A DNA stretch of 64,000 nucleotides from Eucalyptus grandis (Eukaryota > Streptophyta > Magnoliopsida > Myrtales > Myrtaceae). The notes under the pieces were generated by a model, which was given only the letters and a program-made list of their open reading frames with translations, did no database searches and had not been told where the DNA came from. Below are positions 22,906 through 33,642 of the stretch, one piece after another; the stretch's first letter is position 1, and every line of letters starts with the position of its first letter. The position numbers and the translations under genes are program-made. Location: contig NC_052613.1 of assembly GCF_016545825.1 (NCBI RefSeq), positions 50,574,112 to 50,638,111 on the forward strand. Direction: 5' to 3'.

Positions 22906-23866
22906 AATTTTTGACCTTTTTAACATGGCATTGACTTGTCCTTTCGGGCTTGGATATTACAAGCTCGAAATTGAGCTCAGACCCTGAACAAGCCCGACCT
23001 TATTTGGTTTGGGCTAGGCTCAGCTTGAAATTTAAAATTTCTCAATACTAATTAATTATTATATTTCACTTGAAAAGTTTCATGTTATCAAGAATGACAT
23101 AATCAGTTCAATGGTATAACAAAATTCACTCGTGAGTTTTTAATTTTTTTTTTAGTTAGGATGAAAAGTATTAATGAGATATAATTAGAAATATAAGAAA
23201 ATAAATAAACTGCCAATTCTGAGCTAAGTTGAGTTGGGCTTTTGAATTTTCATTTTAAGCCCTACCTATATCTTTTTTTGAAAAGTTATGGGTCCCACCT
23301 TTAAATTTTGACACCATTGCATAGTAACCCCGAAATTTTAAAAGGTTACCAATTGCCCTCCTGAACTTGAACTTTTGTTTGCAAAACTCACCTCTAGTAG
23401 TTGCGGCTTATTATATTCGGCATTGTCCTCAACCGGGAAAATTAGGTTAACCTGTGATTGAGGACAGTACTGTAAGGCGTGTCAACCTAGCTATGGGCAT
23501 ATTATTTGAGAGAGAGAGAGAGAGAGAGTATATACTTTGGTAGAAGCAAACAAGTCGTGAGAGAAAGAGAGAGAGAGTATAGACTTTGGTAGAAGAAAAC
23601 AAGCCATGAGAGAATGTATACTTTGGTAGAAGCAAACAAGTTGTGACGGTGAAGCCTTGGCAAAGATAGTGATGGGTTGGGGCTGAGGCGGTAACGGCAC
23701 GAGGTGACAATGGGCATGTGTGGCAGTGGGCATGTACGAAAGCTTGCCCTATTCTGAAAAAAAAAATAAAACTTGTTTTCAAAATTTTCTAAGGAAATTC
23801 TATTTTTACAAATCAAACAAATCTTTTATGAAATTATTTCATTTTAATTAGCATGTATTTTCAATT
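22906..23866. other. Shared upstream spacer of unit 1
   Basis: This block recurs in units 2 and 3. It includes 'gggcttggatattacaagc' near 22946, a region with GA-rich microsatellites around 23511-23575, and a short internal repeat of 'ctttggtagaagcaaacaag'. Short open frames are present, none recognised. The copia element follows directly. Confidence 0.6.
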
Positions 23867-24291
23867 TGTTGGGAATAACGGATCCCGAAAACCGGATTCG
23901 ACACTAAATCGAACCCCTAAAGCAATGCGAAAGACGAAACCCGGGAATAACACGTATCACCGATCGTAAAGCACACCACGGATTCGAGCGTACCTTGTTA
24001 GCCACAAATTAGACATCAATGCCGATAAGAGGAAGATAATTTGTCCCTTGTTCGATCCGATGACGCCTTGAAGGGAAGACAGTGTCGCCGTTTGCTTACT
24101 ATTCCTTTTTGGAGAGAGAGAGAGCGCGCGGGAGAGGAGAAGACGTACGTTAATTATCCAAGAGGTGTCTTCTCTCTCTCTCTCTTCCCTTTTATACGTC
24201 CCTCCATCCACGGGCCCTATTCCCATGGGCCGGGCTTTTTGGGCCCAACTTGGGCGGACGGGCCTTAAGCCCATCAATAATAAAACCATCA
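23867..24291 (-). repeat. 3' LTR of copia element
   Basis: A 425-bp terminal repeat with TG and CA ends. It contains GA and CT dinucleotide tracts (about 24112-24125 and 24172-24185) and a GGGCCC-rich stretch near 24210-24245. Confidence 0.93.
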
Positions 24292-24300
24292 TCTCCCACT
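24292..24300 (-). promoter_or_regulatory. Polypurine tract of copia element
   Basis: Read on the minus strand, AGTGGGAGA abuts the 3' LTR. This is the usual position and composition of the second-strand primer. Confidence 0.8.
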
Positions 24301-25613
24301 CGCACATGGTGGGCCGAACATGATTCTCTTTACCTCTCTTCAACATTCATACCGGTGAATAATCCGTGCGACCAGCATACTTTGAGAGCTCGTTGCCATA
24401 AATCTGTTAGGAATATATAGCAGCTCATAATGGGCATCACACTCTGAGTAGATTTAGTATGCAATACCCTAGATCGATTGATCACATTTATATTTCTCTT
24501 GATCTCTTTCAAACAATGATATATATATTGTATTCACAATTATGATTATCACAAAGACAGTCATAATTGGTTAACCGGTGAATACAAAACTACAATGTGA
24601 TTCTCCAAATTCGATCTTCCTCTTCCCTTCAAATTCTCAATTTCAGTTCAGCTTGCTTTTCTAGAAATGCCCCATTAGATCGAATCAAACTCATGACCAT
24701 TGGCAACATCCTAAAATAGCAAACACTAAATAGAAATTTTGAGAATAAGTAAGAGTCATGAGGGGACTAAAAAATTGAAGAACTCTTTTCCTCAAGAGTC
24801 TCACACGACATAAAAAGTTGAGATCAAACTTTTGCCACTCTTATTGGTCGTCTCATGCATACGTAGTATGAAATACGTATTACGGTAATAACTCATTTCC
24901 CATGGAGCGTATGTCTACACTTTCAATACCGTACAGATGATAGTTCAGACATACCCAATGTCTAACTTGAGTTCACGTATCTACTCATTCACAAAATTCA
25001 TCAGAACTTACATCTGGTATCATAGATAAATAAAGTAAAATATGTGGGGTATTTTACTTTCAGACATAGTAAGTATTATGTCCTCATCTTAACACCCAGT
25101 TAAGGCGACATACGTATTTTAAGCTTGAGCTCTCGATTATCACCTAGATAATACGCTTAAAAACAGTCTCATCTCTATTTATCATACAGTAAATAGAGGC
25201 GATTACCCGTGTGAGTGGGCTAATCTTATATCTGTCCGACATACTTTCTCAACTTAAAATAATACACTAAGTATTAAGATGCATAAATATCAAACAAAGA
25301 TACATAGGCATTAATGATGAAAAACACAAAATCATCAAATGTGAACGCTTCAGGGAAATTACAATCCAGTACATCAGACTCTACGCAATCCTAGAGATTT
25401 CACATGGCCACAAAAAAACACATCTCTAGGTATTGGCTTTGTTATAGGATCTGCTATCATTTTATGTGTTTCACATCCTTTCATGCAATCATATTCTTGA
25501 CAAAATTATACTTGGTATCTATAGGTTTGGTCTTGCCATGATATTTTGGATATTTGGTGTACACTTTAGTTGCTTAGCTATCACAGTTAACCAACAATGA
25601 ATCTGCAGTACTT
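24301..25613 (-). other. Non-coding 3' region of copia element
   Basis: About 1.3 kb between the RNase H remnant and the polypurine tract has no recognisable coding sequence. It may be a long 3' untranslated region or decayed sequence. Confidence 0.5.
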
Positions 25614-26234
25614 CTAAAAACACCTAAATGATCCAAAAAATCTCTTAAGCCAAACATCTTCTTTTATTGCTGCTGATAATGCCACGTACTCAGTTTCAAT
25701 CGTGGACAAGGCTATACATTTTTGTTTCTTACTGCTCCAACATATGGTGCCATTATTCGGTAAGAAAACAAACCCAGAGGGAGATTTTCTTTCATCTAAA
25801 TCTCCTCTCCAATCAGCATCAGAATAGTCTTTGAGTTGCAGATCATTTCCATAATAACTCAATATATTATCAGCAGTCCCCTTTAGATACCTTAGTATTC
25901 ATTTAACGGCTTTCCAACGTGCTTGACCTAGATTGGATTGGTATCTACTCACCATTCCAACTACATAACATATGTCAGGTCTTGTACACATCATAGCGTA
26001 CATCAAGCTCCCAATAGCACTAGCATAAGGAACATATTTCGTTTGTTCCTTCTCTTGTGGAGTTCTTGGACACAATCTATGGCTCAATCCTTCACCTTTT
26101 GCAATAGGAGTGTCTATGGGTTTAAAATCACATATCCTTCAATTCAAAATTGGAAGACAACCAATTTTTGACAGTATTGACAAACTCCATATTACTTACG
26201 GCAATTAGTATATCATCAACATATAATGATATGA
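25614..26234 (-). pseudogene. Copia RT end and RNase H remnant
   Basis: The YVDD active-site box of reverse transcriptase reads at 26212-26223 on the minus strand, just beyond the stop of the upstream frame, so a frameshift separates it. An intermediate frame (25899-26087) covers the C-terminal RT region with CPRTP and GSLMYAMMCTRPDI. The frame at 25614-25862 is RNase H: DYSDADWRGD, KSPSGFVF, WSSKKQ and STIETEYVAL are the standard copia blocks. At least two frame breaks are needed to join these parts. Confidence 0.85.
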
Positions 26235-27536
26235 TCACAAATTGATCCTTGGATCTTTTGATATATATATATAATGATCCTCATCTATCATTGTAAAGTC
26301 ATATGCCATTATGGCATTATGAAAACGTATATACCATTGTCTTGACGACTGCTTAAGGCCATATATCGACCTCAAAAGTCGACATACATTTTTTTCTTGG
26401 CCTTTCATTATGAAACCAGCAGGTTGTTCCATATATATTTCTTCCTCTAATGCTCCATTGAAGAAAGCAGTCTTTACATTCATTTGATGTAACTCAAGAT
26501 CCATACTAAACACTATTGCCAGAATTATGCGAATCAAGGTAAATCTCACTACAGGAGAAAATGTATCTTCATAATCAATATCTTCCTGTTGATTATACCC
26601 CTTCGCCACAAGGCGAGCCTTATGCCTTTCTATTGAGCCATCAGCCTTTCGCTTTATTTTGAGAACCCACTTGTTCCCAATAGCTTTGTGTCCTTTTGGA
26701 AGATCAACCAGTTCCCAGACTTGGTTTGATTTCATTGACTCAATTTCCTCTTCCATTGCATGAATCCATTTTTCTTTATTAGGGCAATTCAGAGCCTCAT
26801 TAATATTTCTTGGCTCATTCTTATCTTGCGAAGCAACCATAAAAGTTTTCCCTTCAATGTCAAAACGTCGACGGGGAATACTTTGGTGACTTGTTCGCCG
26901 TATGAGGGATTGTACACTTAACACATCATTCCCAATTATGCTCCCACTCGGATTAGATAATGACGATATCATCTCATTATGTGGTTGTAATTGAGAATGA
27001 ATTGAATTCAATTCATCACTTCTCATATTACTCCCACTTGGATGAACTCCACTAATATCATTATCTTGATCCAAGGTTTCAAATAGGAAATAATCTTCCC
27101 CTATTTTGCCCTTCTTAGGAAATTCATCCACTAAGAATGTGACATCCTGTGATTCAAATTCAGTTATACTCCCACTTTCCTGCTCACCTACGAACACATA
27201 CCCTTTCGAGTGTTCGGAGTATCTCATTAAAATACTCTTATTTCCTTTGGGACCCAATTTCCCAAACTTGTGAGAGGACTCATGAGTATAGACAGTACAA
27301 CCCCATGGCTTAAGAAAACTTAAGTTCGGTTTTCTACCTGTCCATAACTCATATAGAGTGGAGCTAACTGATTTGGAAGGCACTCGGTTAAGTATATAGG
27401 CAGCAGTTAACAACGCATCACTCCAAAAAGTGATATGTAAGTTAGCATGCTCCATCATGGACCTAACCATTTCCAGTAGGGTTCTGTTTCTTCTCTCTGC
27501 AACACCATTTTGTTGAGGAGTATATGGAATAGACAA
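26235..27536 (-). pseudogene. Copia integrase end and reverse transcriptase frame
   Basis: A 433-codon frame. It begins at the end of the integrase core (PQQNGVAERRNRTLLEM, holding the last acidic catalytic residue), passes through the integrase C-terminal region, and enters reverse transcriptase (KWVLKIKRKADGSIERHKAR, FSPVVRFTLIRIILAI). It stops just before the YVDD box. The first half of integrase (27540-28130) is present but interrupted by several stops. Confidence 0.88.
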
Positions 27537-28138
27537 CTGTATTTCTATTCCTTTTCATCAATTTATTTTCTGAACTCATCAGATAAATATTCTCGACCTC
27601 GATCGGATCTCAATACTTTTATTTTCTTGTCTAATTAATTTTCTTCCAAGTTCATAAACCTTTTGAAACAACTTAATGCTTCAGATTTATGAGAAATCAA
27701 ATAGACATATCCGAATCGAGTATAATCATTTATAAAAGTGATGAAATAAACAGCCCATTGCCTTCCTCTCACATTCATTGAATCATAGACATCATAATGG
27801 ATTAAATGCAGAGGAAATTCAGCTCTTTATCTTTTCCAAATGGTTTTCTTGTCATTTTCCCTATTAGGCAATGCTCACATCTGGGTAAATTGACTTTTTC
27901 AATGTTGCCCAACAAGCCCTTTTTGGCTAGTCTATTTATACGTTGTTGGCCAATATGACCAAGTCAGCATGCCACATAATCACATAATTATCATATGAAG
28001 TAGAAGACGTGAAACAAGGGAATAACAAATATTGACATCACCACAGTCAACATTTAGTACAATTAAAACCATCTAGAAAGTGACCGCAACTATAGTAGTT
28101 TGTATCCAAATACAAATCTACATCGCTTTTACAGAAGT

Positions 28139-28918
28139 TCACACTAAAACCAAGCTTAACCAACACAAAAAACAGACACTTAAATTTTGACGAATCTTCG
28201 GAGCATATAGAATATCATGTAGGAACAAGGTGCGTCCATCATGCATGTTCAATTGGCAGGTGCCAATCCCTTTAACTTCATCTCTGGAGTTATATCCCAC
28301 ATAGATCCATTTAGTTCCAATTGGTACTCGTCGAAATTCCACGAAGGATCCTCTATCCTTCGCTACATCGTCTGTTGCTCCTGAATCTACAGTCCACAAA
28401 TGATTTGATTCAGCTAATAATGCAGAACTTAACACAAAAGCAAAGTGCTCAAATGTACAAGAGGTGTTTACCTTCTTTGGCTCACGACAGTTGCGAGCAT
28501 AGTGACCCTTCTTGTCACAATTGTAACACCTCACCCTTGACATTTTCTTCACTTGAGGACGTTTTCCTCTCTTGTGTTGGTTAACTCTTGATCTCTTGCA
28601 ATAAGGACTTGATCCTTTGCATTCCCACATATTGAACGAATCAATACGTTTGCGCTTAGAACTCAAAACCCTTTCTGAGCTAGAACCAGCATTGCAAATA
28701 TCTATTTTCGGCTCACATGTTGTCAAGCGGTCTTCTACCAGCTCAAGGTGGCGCACAGCATCCTCAAGATCTTCCATAACATGGTCAAGAGCTTCTAGTG
28801 CTTCTTGCTTTTCCAGCACATATTGAATCTTCATATTCAATATTTCACAATTGTTGCTGTTCACATCAGCAATTGCGTTCTTAGTTGTTAAATCCATCAA
28901 TCTGAACACATCAGACAT
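28139..28918 (-). pseudogene. Copia gag end (zinc knuckle) and protease
   Basis: A 259-codon frame with a CCHC zinc knuckle (CYNCDKKGHYARNC) typical of the nucleocapsid part of gag, followed by the aspartic protease signature DSGAT and a downstream LHDILYAPKI block. The frame ends shortly after protease, so gag-pol is not continuous. Confidence 0.88.
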
Positions 28919-29402
28919 ATATGCACGAATAATTAATGCCTATCATTTATGCATCCACTTTGCACAGACCCATCATATCAATGAATAATTTCAAGTAAGG
29001 TTTCAGAATCAAAAGGTTACTACGTTTCCAATCATCCTCCAAAATCCTAACTTAAAACTATTATTAATATAATTGTCTTATGCAAAATAAATTCTATGAA
29101 GTTACAAAAACTTCTATGAACTACCCACGCTAACTACCCACAGCAATCGGTAATAACAGAAAGCAACAGATAATTGACATCCAATAAAATAATAATGCTT
29201 TCAACTAATACAGTAATCCATTACACTAAGTAATATATCCAAAAAGAAATATCGACATAGAAAGAGATATTCAACACTCAAAAACATCTCAAACTAATCT
29301 AAGAAATAAATAGGGAAAGTCCCTTCTAATCTATCACCAAAGTATCGAGAAAACTGAAGGCACATTTGCCAACCATGGAAAAACTTTTGGAGAGCTCTCA
29401 TG

Positions 29403-29783
29403 TCACCACCAAGGTGCATTCACTCTGCGCCATGTGGCGCTTAATCTAAGGGTTGAAGTTTTAGCCAACTCAATCCTATAATGCTCTCTTACAAAAGCTT
29501 CCACTAGCCTCCTATAACCCGGGACCACGTTGACCTCCCATAGCCGATCTAACACTGCTTGCCATTCAGGTGGAAGAGTGTTTATCAAAGCCGGCACCTT
29601 CTCAAAATCTGGCATAAGATAACCATTCCAGATGATTTCCTGTATCATCTGATTGACCCTGACCACGTGTGATACTAAATCACTGTCATGCCACCGATAA
29701 TCAGCTAACTCTTTCATCAGCCTTTTCAGTCTAGCTTTTCCTTCGTCCGTTCTCGGGATTGCAGGTATCCGTGCATAACGCAT
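29403..29783 (-). pseudogene. Copia gag N-terminal part
   Basis: A 126-codon frame of copia gag type, with an INTLPPEWQ block in the position of the usual gag 'LPPEW/LPESW' motif. It lies upstream of the zinc knuckle and is not in frame with it. Boundaries are uncertain. Confidence 0.65.
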
Positions 29784-29959
29784 TATAGTTCCTGTAATAA
29801 ATGCATAACTAAAATGGATTACTTATAATCCACAATAAACAAAATGGAAAAAACATAATTTTTCATGATTCATACAACAAATGCAAAATTAAAAAATGGA
29901 TTACCTCTAACCCACACAGACATAATTGAAAAAGAAACAAATTCCTTTCTTTTTTTCTC

Positions 29960-30592
29960 TTTTTTTTTTTGTTTTTTTTTTTCCGGGTCAACGGTCAACG
30001 GTCAGGTCGGGTCGGACGAACCGACCGCACGTGCCGTGCGCGTGCGCGGGTTGACGTCACGCAGACGTCATCCGGCACGTGCCGCGCGCGTGCCAGGCGT
30101 CCGCGGGTCGGGTCGAGTCGGATCGCCAGTCGGGTCAAGTCGTCGGCCGGCCAACAGTCGTCGGCGATGACATTATCGATGACGTCATCCCAACGGTTAC
30201 CCTGACGTCACGGTGACGTCAACACGCGCCGGTTCGCCGACCAGCGCATGCCGGTTCGCCGGCGCGCATGTGCCGGTTCGCCACCGGCGCGTGTGGCGCA
30301 CGCGCTGGCCGATGCCAGCGCTTTTGGCGCGTGGCGCCCACGCGCAGCGGCTTCTGGCCGCGCGTGTGGGCGCGTGCGGCGTCACCCGGCGGCTCACGAC
30401 ATGTCCCCGGACTCATCTCGACAAGCCCTTTCACCCAATGCTTTCAGAAATCGATTTCGACTTATGGAAACTCGAAAAAATCGATGAACAATGCTCGGGT
30501 GTCGGGATTTCTCGCCCCGATCCGTGCCGGCTGATTTTCTTCGCGAAAATTCAATCAAAAAAATCAAACAGGTCGGGAAAATGTGAATTAGG
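29960..30592 (-). promoter_or_regulatory. GC-rich copia leader with TGACGTCA cluster
   Basis: Between the primer site and gag the leader is strongly GC-rich, unlike the rest of the element. Four perfect TGACGTCA palindromes occur (30052-30059, 30180-30187, 30203-30210, 30214-30221), plus AGACGTCA at 30063-30070. TGACG is the core of as-1/CRE-like sites bound by plant TGA-type bZIP factors (established). A short repeat of GCCGGTTCGCC follows at about 30228-30282. The cluster could act as an internal enhancer of the element; that is inference. Confidence 0.6.
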
Positions 30593-30604
30593 GCTCTGAT
30601 ACCA
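30593..30604 (-). promoter_or_regulatory. Primer-binding site (initiator Met tRNA)
   Basis: On the minus strand the sequence is TGGTATCAGAGC, complementary to the 3' end of plant initiator methionine tRNA, one base after the end of the 5' LTR. It fixes the orientation of the element. Confidence 0.93.
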
Positions 30605-30605
30605 A

Positions 30606-31029
30606 TGTTGGGAATAACAGATCCCCGAAAACCGAATTCGACACTAAATCGAACCCCTAAAGCAATGCGGAAGACGAAGCCCGGGAATAACATGTATCAC
30701 CGATCGTGAAGCACACCACGAATTCGAGCGTACCTTATTAGCCACAAATTAGACATCGATGTCGATAAGAGGAAGAGAATTTGTCTCTTGTTCGATCCGA
30801 TGACGCCTTGAAGGGAAGACAGTGTCGCTGTTTGCTTACTATTCCTTTTTGGAGAGAGAGAGCACGCGGGAGAGGAGAAGACGTACGTTAATTATCCAAG
30901 AGGTGTCTTCTCTCTCTCTCTCCTCCCTTTTATACGTCCCTCCATCCACGGGCCCTATTCCCGCGGGCCGGGCTTTTTGGGCCCAACTTGGGCGGATGGG
31001 CCTTAAGCCAATCAATAATAAAACCATCA
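30606..31029 (-). repeat. 5' LTR of copia element
   Basis: A 424-bp terminal repeat, partner of the LTR at the left end. Most differences between the two are C/T or G/A changes, as expected from methylation-driven decay. Confidence 0.93.
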
Positions 31030-31341
31030 CAATTGATAAAATGCCCCTAATTTGTTCGAACCTATATATGTTTGATTCTCACACTATCGAACCATAGAAA
31101 TATCATGGTTTTTTCTTCTCCTGAGCATGATTCGAGGGCATTAGTGGCTTAGTCTCAAACCAAAACCTCAAGAATTTCATAAGGATAATCTTCGGTCTCC
31201 GAAAACCTCACTTCACTCACCTTCTATGTCTCCACCTGTTAAGGATGTTGAAATAAATGGAGGAGAGCTTCCCAAAAGGAGGAGAGAAGCCTTCAATCCA
31301 TTATCTTCGACAAAGCAAACATCCAATCTATTTTCAATTAA

Positions 31342-31909
31342 ATGTGCGTTTGGCAATCGGTCAAACAGTGAAAATTTCTATTACTTTATTCTCGGAAGTA
31401 GATTTAGAACAGAAATATGTTTGGTAAATTTTTTATTTATGGGAACAAATTTCTATTTTTTTGTTCATGGAAATAGATTTGGAATAGGATTGAAAAGTAA
31501 AAAGAAAAGAAAAATTGATTTTTTGTTTTCAAAAACCATTCCGGAATCAAGCCGACTTAGTTTTTCTTTTTTCTCTTCTTTCTTCTTATTCTACTTCTCT
31601 CTCTCTTCTTCTTCAACCGCTACTGTCGTCCCCAAGCAGGCCTCCCCTAGCCATCGACAAGCCTTGCCTGGCTGAGCTAGGCTCACCCAACCACCAGCGA
31701 GGCACAGCCTCACATAGAGCCGACAACGCTCCGACGAGGTCGCTGACCCTCGTCTAGCTAGTCGCCGATCCTCCGGAACAAAATAAAAAAAATTGAACAG
31801 TTATCAAACGGATTAAAATGCTTAAAAATTGTTCTTCGAAACAAAATAAAAAATAATTATTTCTAATCAGAATTTGTTTCCGAGAATATAATAGTTACTA
31901 AACGCGTCT
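31342..31909. mobile_element. PIF/Harbinger-type MITE, unit 1 only
   Basis: Ends ATGTGCGTTTGG and, inverted, AGACGCGTTTAG are imperfect repeats flanked by TAA (31339-31341 and 31910-31912). Homologous DNA in unit 2 (39413-39425) runs straight through as 'ccaattaagtggactttt', giving the empty site. The interior includes a CT-rich stretch and a short GC-rich block but no transposase. It inserted after the duplications. Confidence 0.8.
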
Positions 31910-32520
31910 TAAGTGAACTTTTGACAAATTTAAGATGGGAAAAGTTCGAATTGATTGAGATGAAGTAGCTCTGCCGACACTACATGGGTGAATAGTGTCT
32001 TGATCGATTAGCAAATGGTATCGATTGACATGACCCAACTAGATCACACCCCAAGACAATGTGCTTTTCTCACACGGAGAAGAATCGCAGGACGATCTAA
32101 AGTGGATCCTAGCTATCATATTTACATATTTACAAACGACTTCGAGTGCGGACTGGCAAGTTCGACCCAAATTTTGGTTTCCTCGAAACGCGTAAGCTCA
32201 GAAAAGTCAGAGAGAGGGGTCAGTCGACCGGCCTGTCGTCTACGCAACCGAGGCAGCCGTCTATTCCGTCCAAAAAATTGAAGTGCCGACAACGCGTTTG
32301 TCTCTGTGTCTCACTCGAACGTCCGAATTCCAAAGAGGCTAAGAAACTCACAAAGGAAAGAGAGAAAAAAAAATTGGAGTGACGACACCCTCAACGTAGA
32401 ATTCGTCCTACCAGGCCGAAGATTTTTAAATGATCCGAATTCACTCTAGCTGTTAGGGGCCCCTCCGTACTTTATGCTATTAAGCGCATTATCAAATCCG
32501 CTGCTGATGAATCAAAGGCT

Positions 32521-32532
32521 TATATTTATAAG
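32521..32532 (+). promoter_or_regulatory. TATA-like box of CLE copy 2
   Basis: TATATTTATAAG lies about 115-126 bp before the CLE start codon. In unit 3 the same place reads 'ttatatttggaag' (near 40021) and in unit 1 about 12 bp covering it are missing (near 16131). Position and sequence suit a core-promoter TATA box, but the transcription start is not known. Confidence 0.5.
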
Positions 32533-32646
32533 AGTTGGAACGGAAAGAAAAGGCCGGGGGTCTCCGAATCACCCAAGCTCCCGATATTGCAGTAAACGAA
32601 GGTAGTTCTTGTGCTGTTATTTCTTGTCCTTCCGCAAACCACAATC

Positions 32647-32928
32647 ATGGGCTTCATCTTAATCAGAGCCCTTATACTGCTCGCATGCATCTTCTTATTA
32701 GCATCGGACCCGGATAAAGAGCATGGTCTAGTAAGTGTAGCGCTCGGTTTCGTGAGGGAGCAAGAAGTTCAGGAAAAAGCACCCCAGAGTCGGCGCAGTT
32801 TGAAGACTATCAGCACAGTGGGCGTGAACACAAGGAAATCTTCAAATGTGGCGAAGACATTTGATCCTAAAATGTCAAGCAAAAGAAAAGTCCCATCTGG
32901 ACCGGATCCCTTCCACAACAGGGTCTAA
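32647..32928 (+). CDS. CLE: CLE25/26-like secreted peptide, copy 2
   Basis: Single exon, 93 residues, with the same layout as copy 1: hydrophobic signal sequence (RALILLACIFLLAS), basic variable region, C-terminal CLE motif RKVPSGPDPFHN followed by two residues. Unlike copies 1 and 3 the motif has the canonical Pro4, Gly6 and Pro7, the prolines that are hydroxylated in many CLE peptides. It is nearest to Arabidopsis CLE25 (RKVPNGPDPIHN) and CLE26 (RKVPRGPDPIHN), known phloem and root signals (established). Of the three copies this one keeps the best TATA-like box. It is intact, and its companion TAF1B-like gene is broken. Confidence 0.88.
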   Translation: MGFILIRALILLACIFLLASDPDKEHGLVSVALGFVREQEVQEKAPQSRRSLKTISTVGVNTRKSSNVAKTFDPKMSSKRKVPSGPDPFHNRV

Positions 32929-33193
32929 ATCTATTCGAGTTTGTTCCGTTCGACTAAAAGAAAAGGCCAAGCAAGCTAATTAGACAGATTGGAAGAAAAG
33001 AGTTTCCTCGGAGATGTGAAGGCTAGCATTTATAATTATCCTGCCGTCAACGGGAGGCTGTGTGAGGGTTGATTTGTTTCTCTTGAGTATTTTCTTTTGT
33101 CAGCTGTTGTCATGAAGCAACTTGTACAGGCAAGCTAAGCTATTGTAGGATTTGGTATTGAGAGTGAAACCATGACATCACAGTTCTGCAAGC

Positions 33194-33642
33194 TGTTATA
33201 ATATGTAATATATTTTTATTATTCTGTATTTCCAATAAATTCCAATTTATTGCCCAATTTATTACTCACGTGTATTTTGTGATATATGCTTGTTAATATA
33301 TTACCATAACGGTTTTGATGGAAGATATCGGTAACGCAATAAATGGAATAAAAATGTCAGGTTGTCTAGTTCAAACTCTATCATTACAGAAAACACACCA
33401 TCAGATTTGAGGGGTATTGGCTAGTAGAACAGGGCGTACAGATCTGTGTTCCCATATTGCAAATCGATTGTGCTGTGTGGATTCATCAAAGGTTTTGAAG
33501 TTTCCCACCTTTGCAAATTTTCATCAATGGCTAGAGGTATGTTAATCTTTACGTTTCCGTAAATCGATCCCAAATTTTATATGGATTTATCCGTGATTGA
33601 TAAATCGGGATCGTTAGGTTTTAGTTTATATTTAATCTATCA
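33194..33642. mobile_element. Solo LTR, unit 2 only
   Basis: A 449-bp insert begins TGTTATAATATG, ends TTTAATCTATCA and is flanked by CAAGC on both sides (33189-33193 and 33643-33647). TG/CA ends with a 5-bp duplication indicate one LTR left after recombination between the two LTRs of an element. The empty site is visible in unit 1 (about 16788) and unit 3 (about 40690), where 'ttctgcaagcatcataga' is continuous. It is unrelated by eye to the copia LTRs in unit 1. Confidence 0.88.

Larger units (their letters stand above)
23867..31029 (-). mobile_element. Ty1/copia LTR retrotransposon, degraded
   Basis: A full-length element in minus orientation: right-hand 5' LTR, iMet-tRNA primer site, gag, protease, integrase, reverse transcriptase, RNase H, polypurine tract, left-hand 3' LTR. 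The domain order with integrase before reverse transcriptase identifies Ty1/copia. LTRs start TGTTGGG and end ACCATCA, and CAATT is duplicated on both sides (23862-23866 and 31030-31034). By eye the LTRs differ at about 19 of 424 positions plus small indels, mostly transitions. The coding region is broken, so the copy is not autonomous. Units 2 (about 39107) and 3 (about 47210) are intact at the same place. Confidence 0.95.
16024..32411. repeat. Tandem unit 1 (CLE + TAF1B-like, with TE insertions)
   Basis: First of three direct copies of one segment. It starts at 'caggctgaagatttttaag', matching the starts of units 2 and 3. Order inside: CLE gene (+), TAF1B/CCG-like gene (-), its upstream flank, then a conserved block leading to the next unit. 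Removing the copia element (7.2 kb) and two MITEs (0.84 and 0.57 kb) leaves roughly 7.8 kb, comparable with the other units. This unit keeps the only unbroken TAF1B-like frame. Confidence 0.9.

Noticed and set aside
24041..24346. Frames across the left copia LTR, repeated at 30822-31097
   Set aside because: They are LTR sequence in chance frames; the same frames in the other LTR confirm a repeat, not a gene.
30197..30693. Several Ala/Arg-rich frames in the copia leader
   Set aside because: GC-rich untranslated leader; no gag similarity in these frames.
32611..32646. Upstream ATG of CLE copy 2 extending the signal peptide by 12 residues
   Set aside because: The internal ATG directly precedes a well-formed signal sequence and is conserved in all copies. 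The longer form cannot be excluded.
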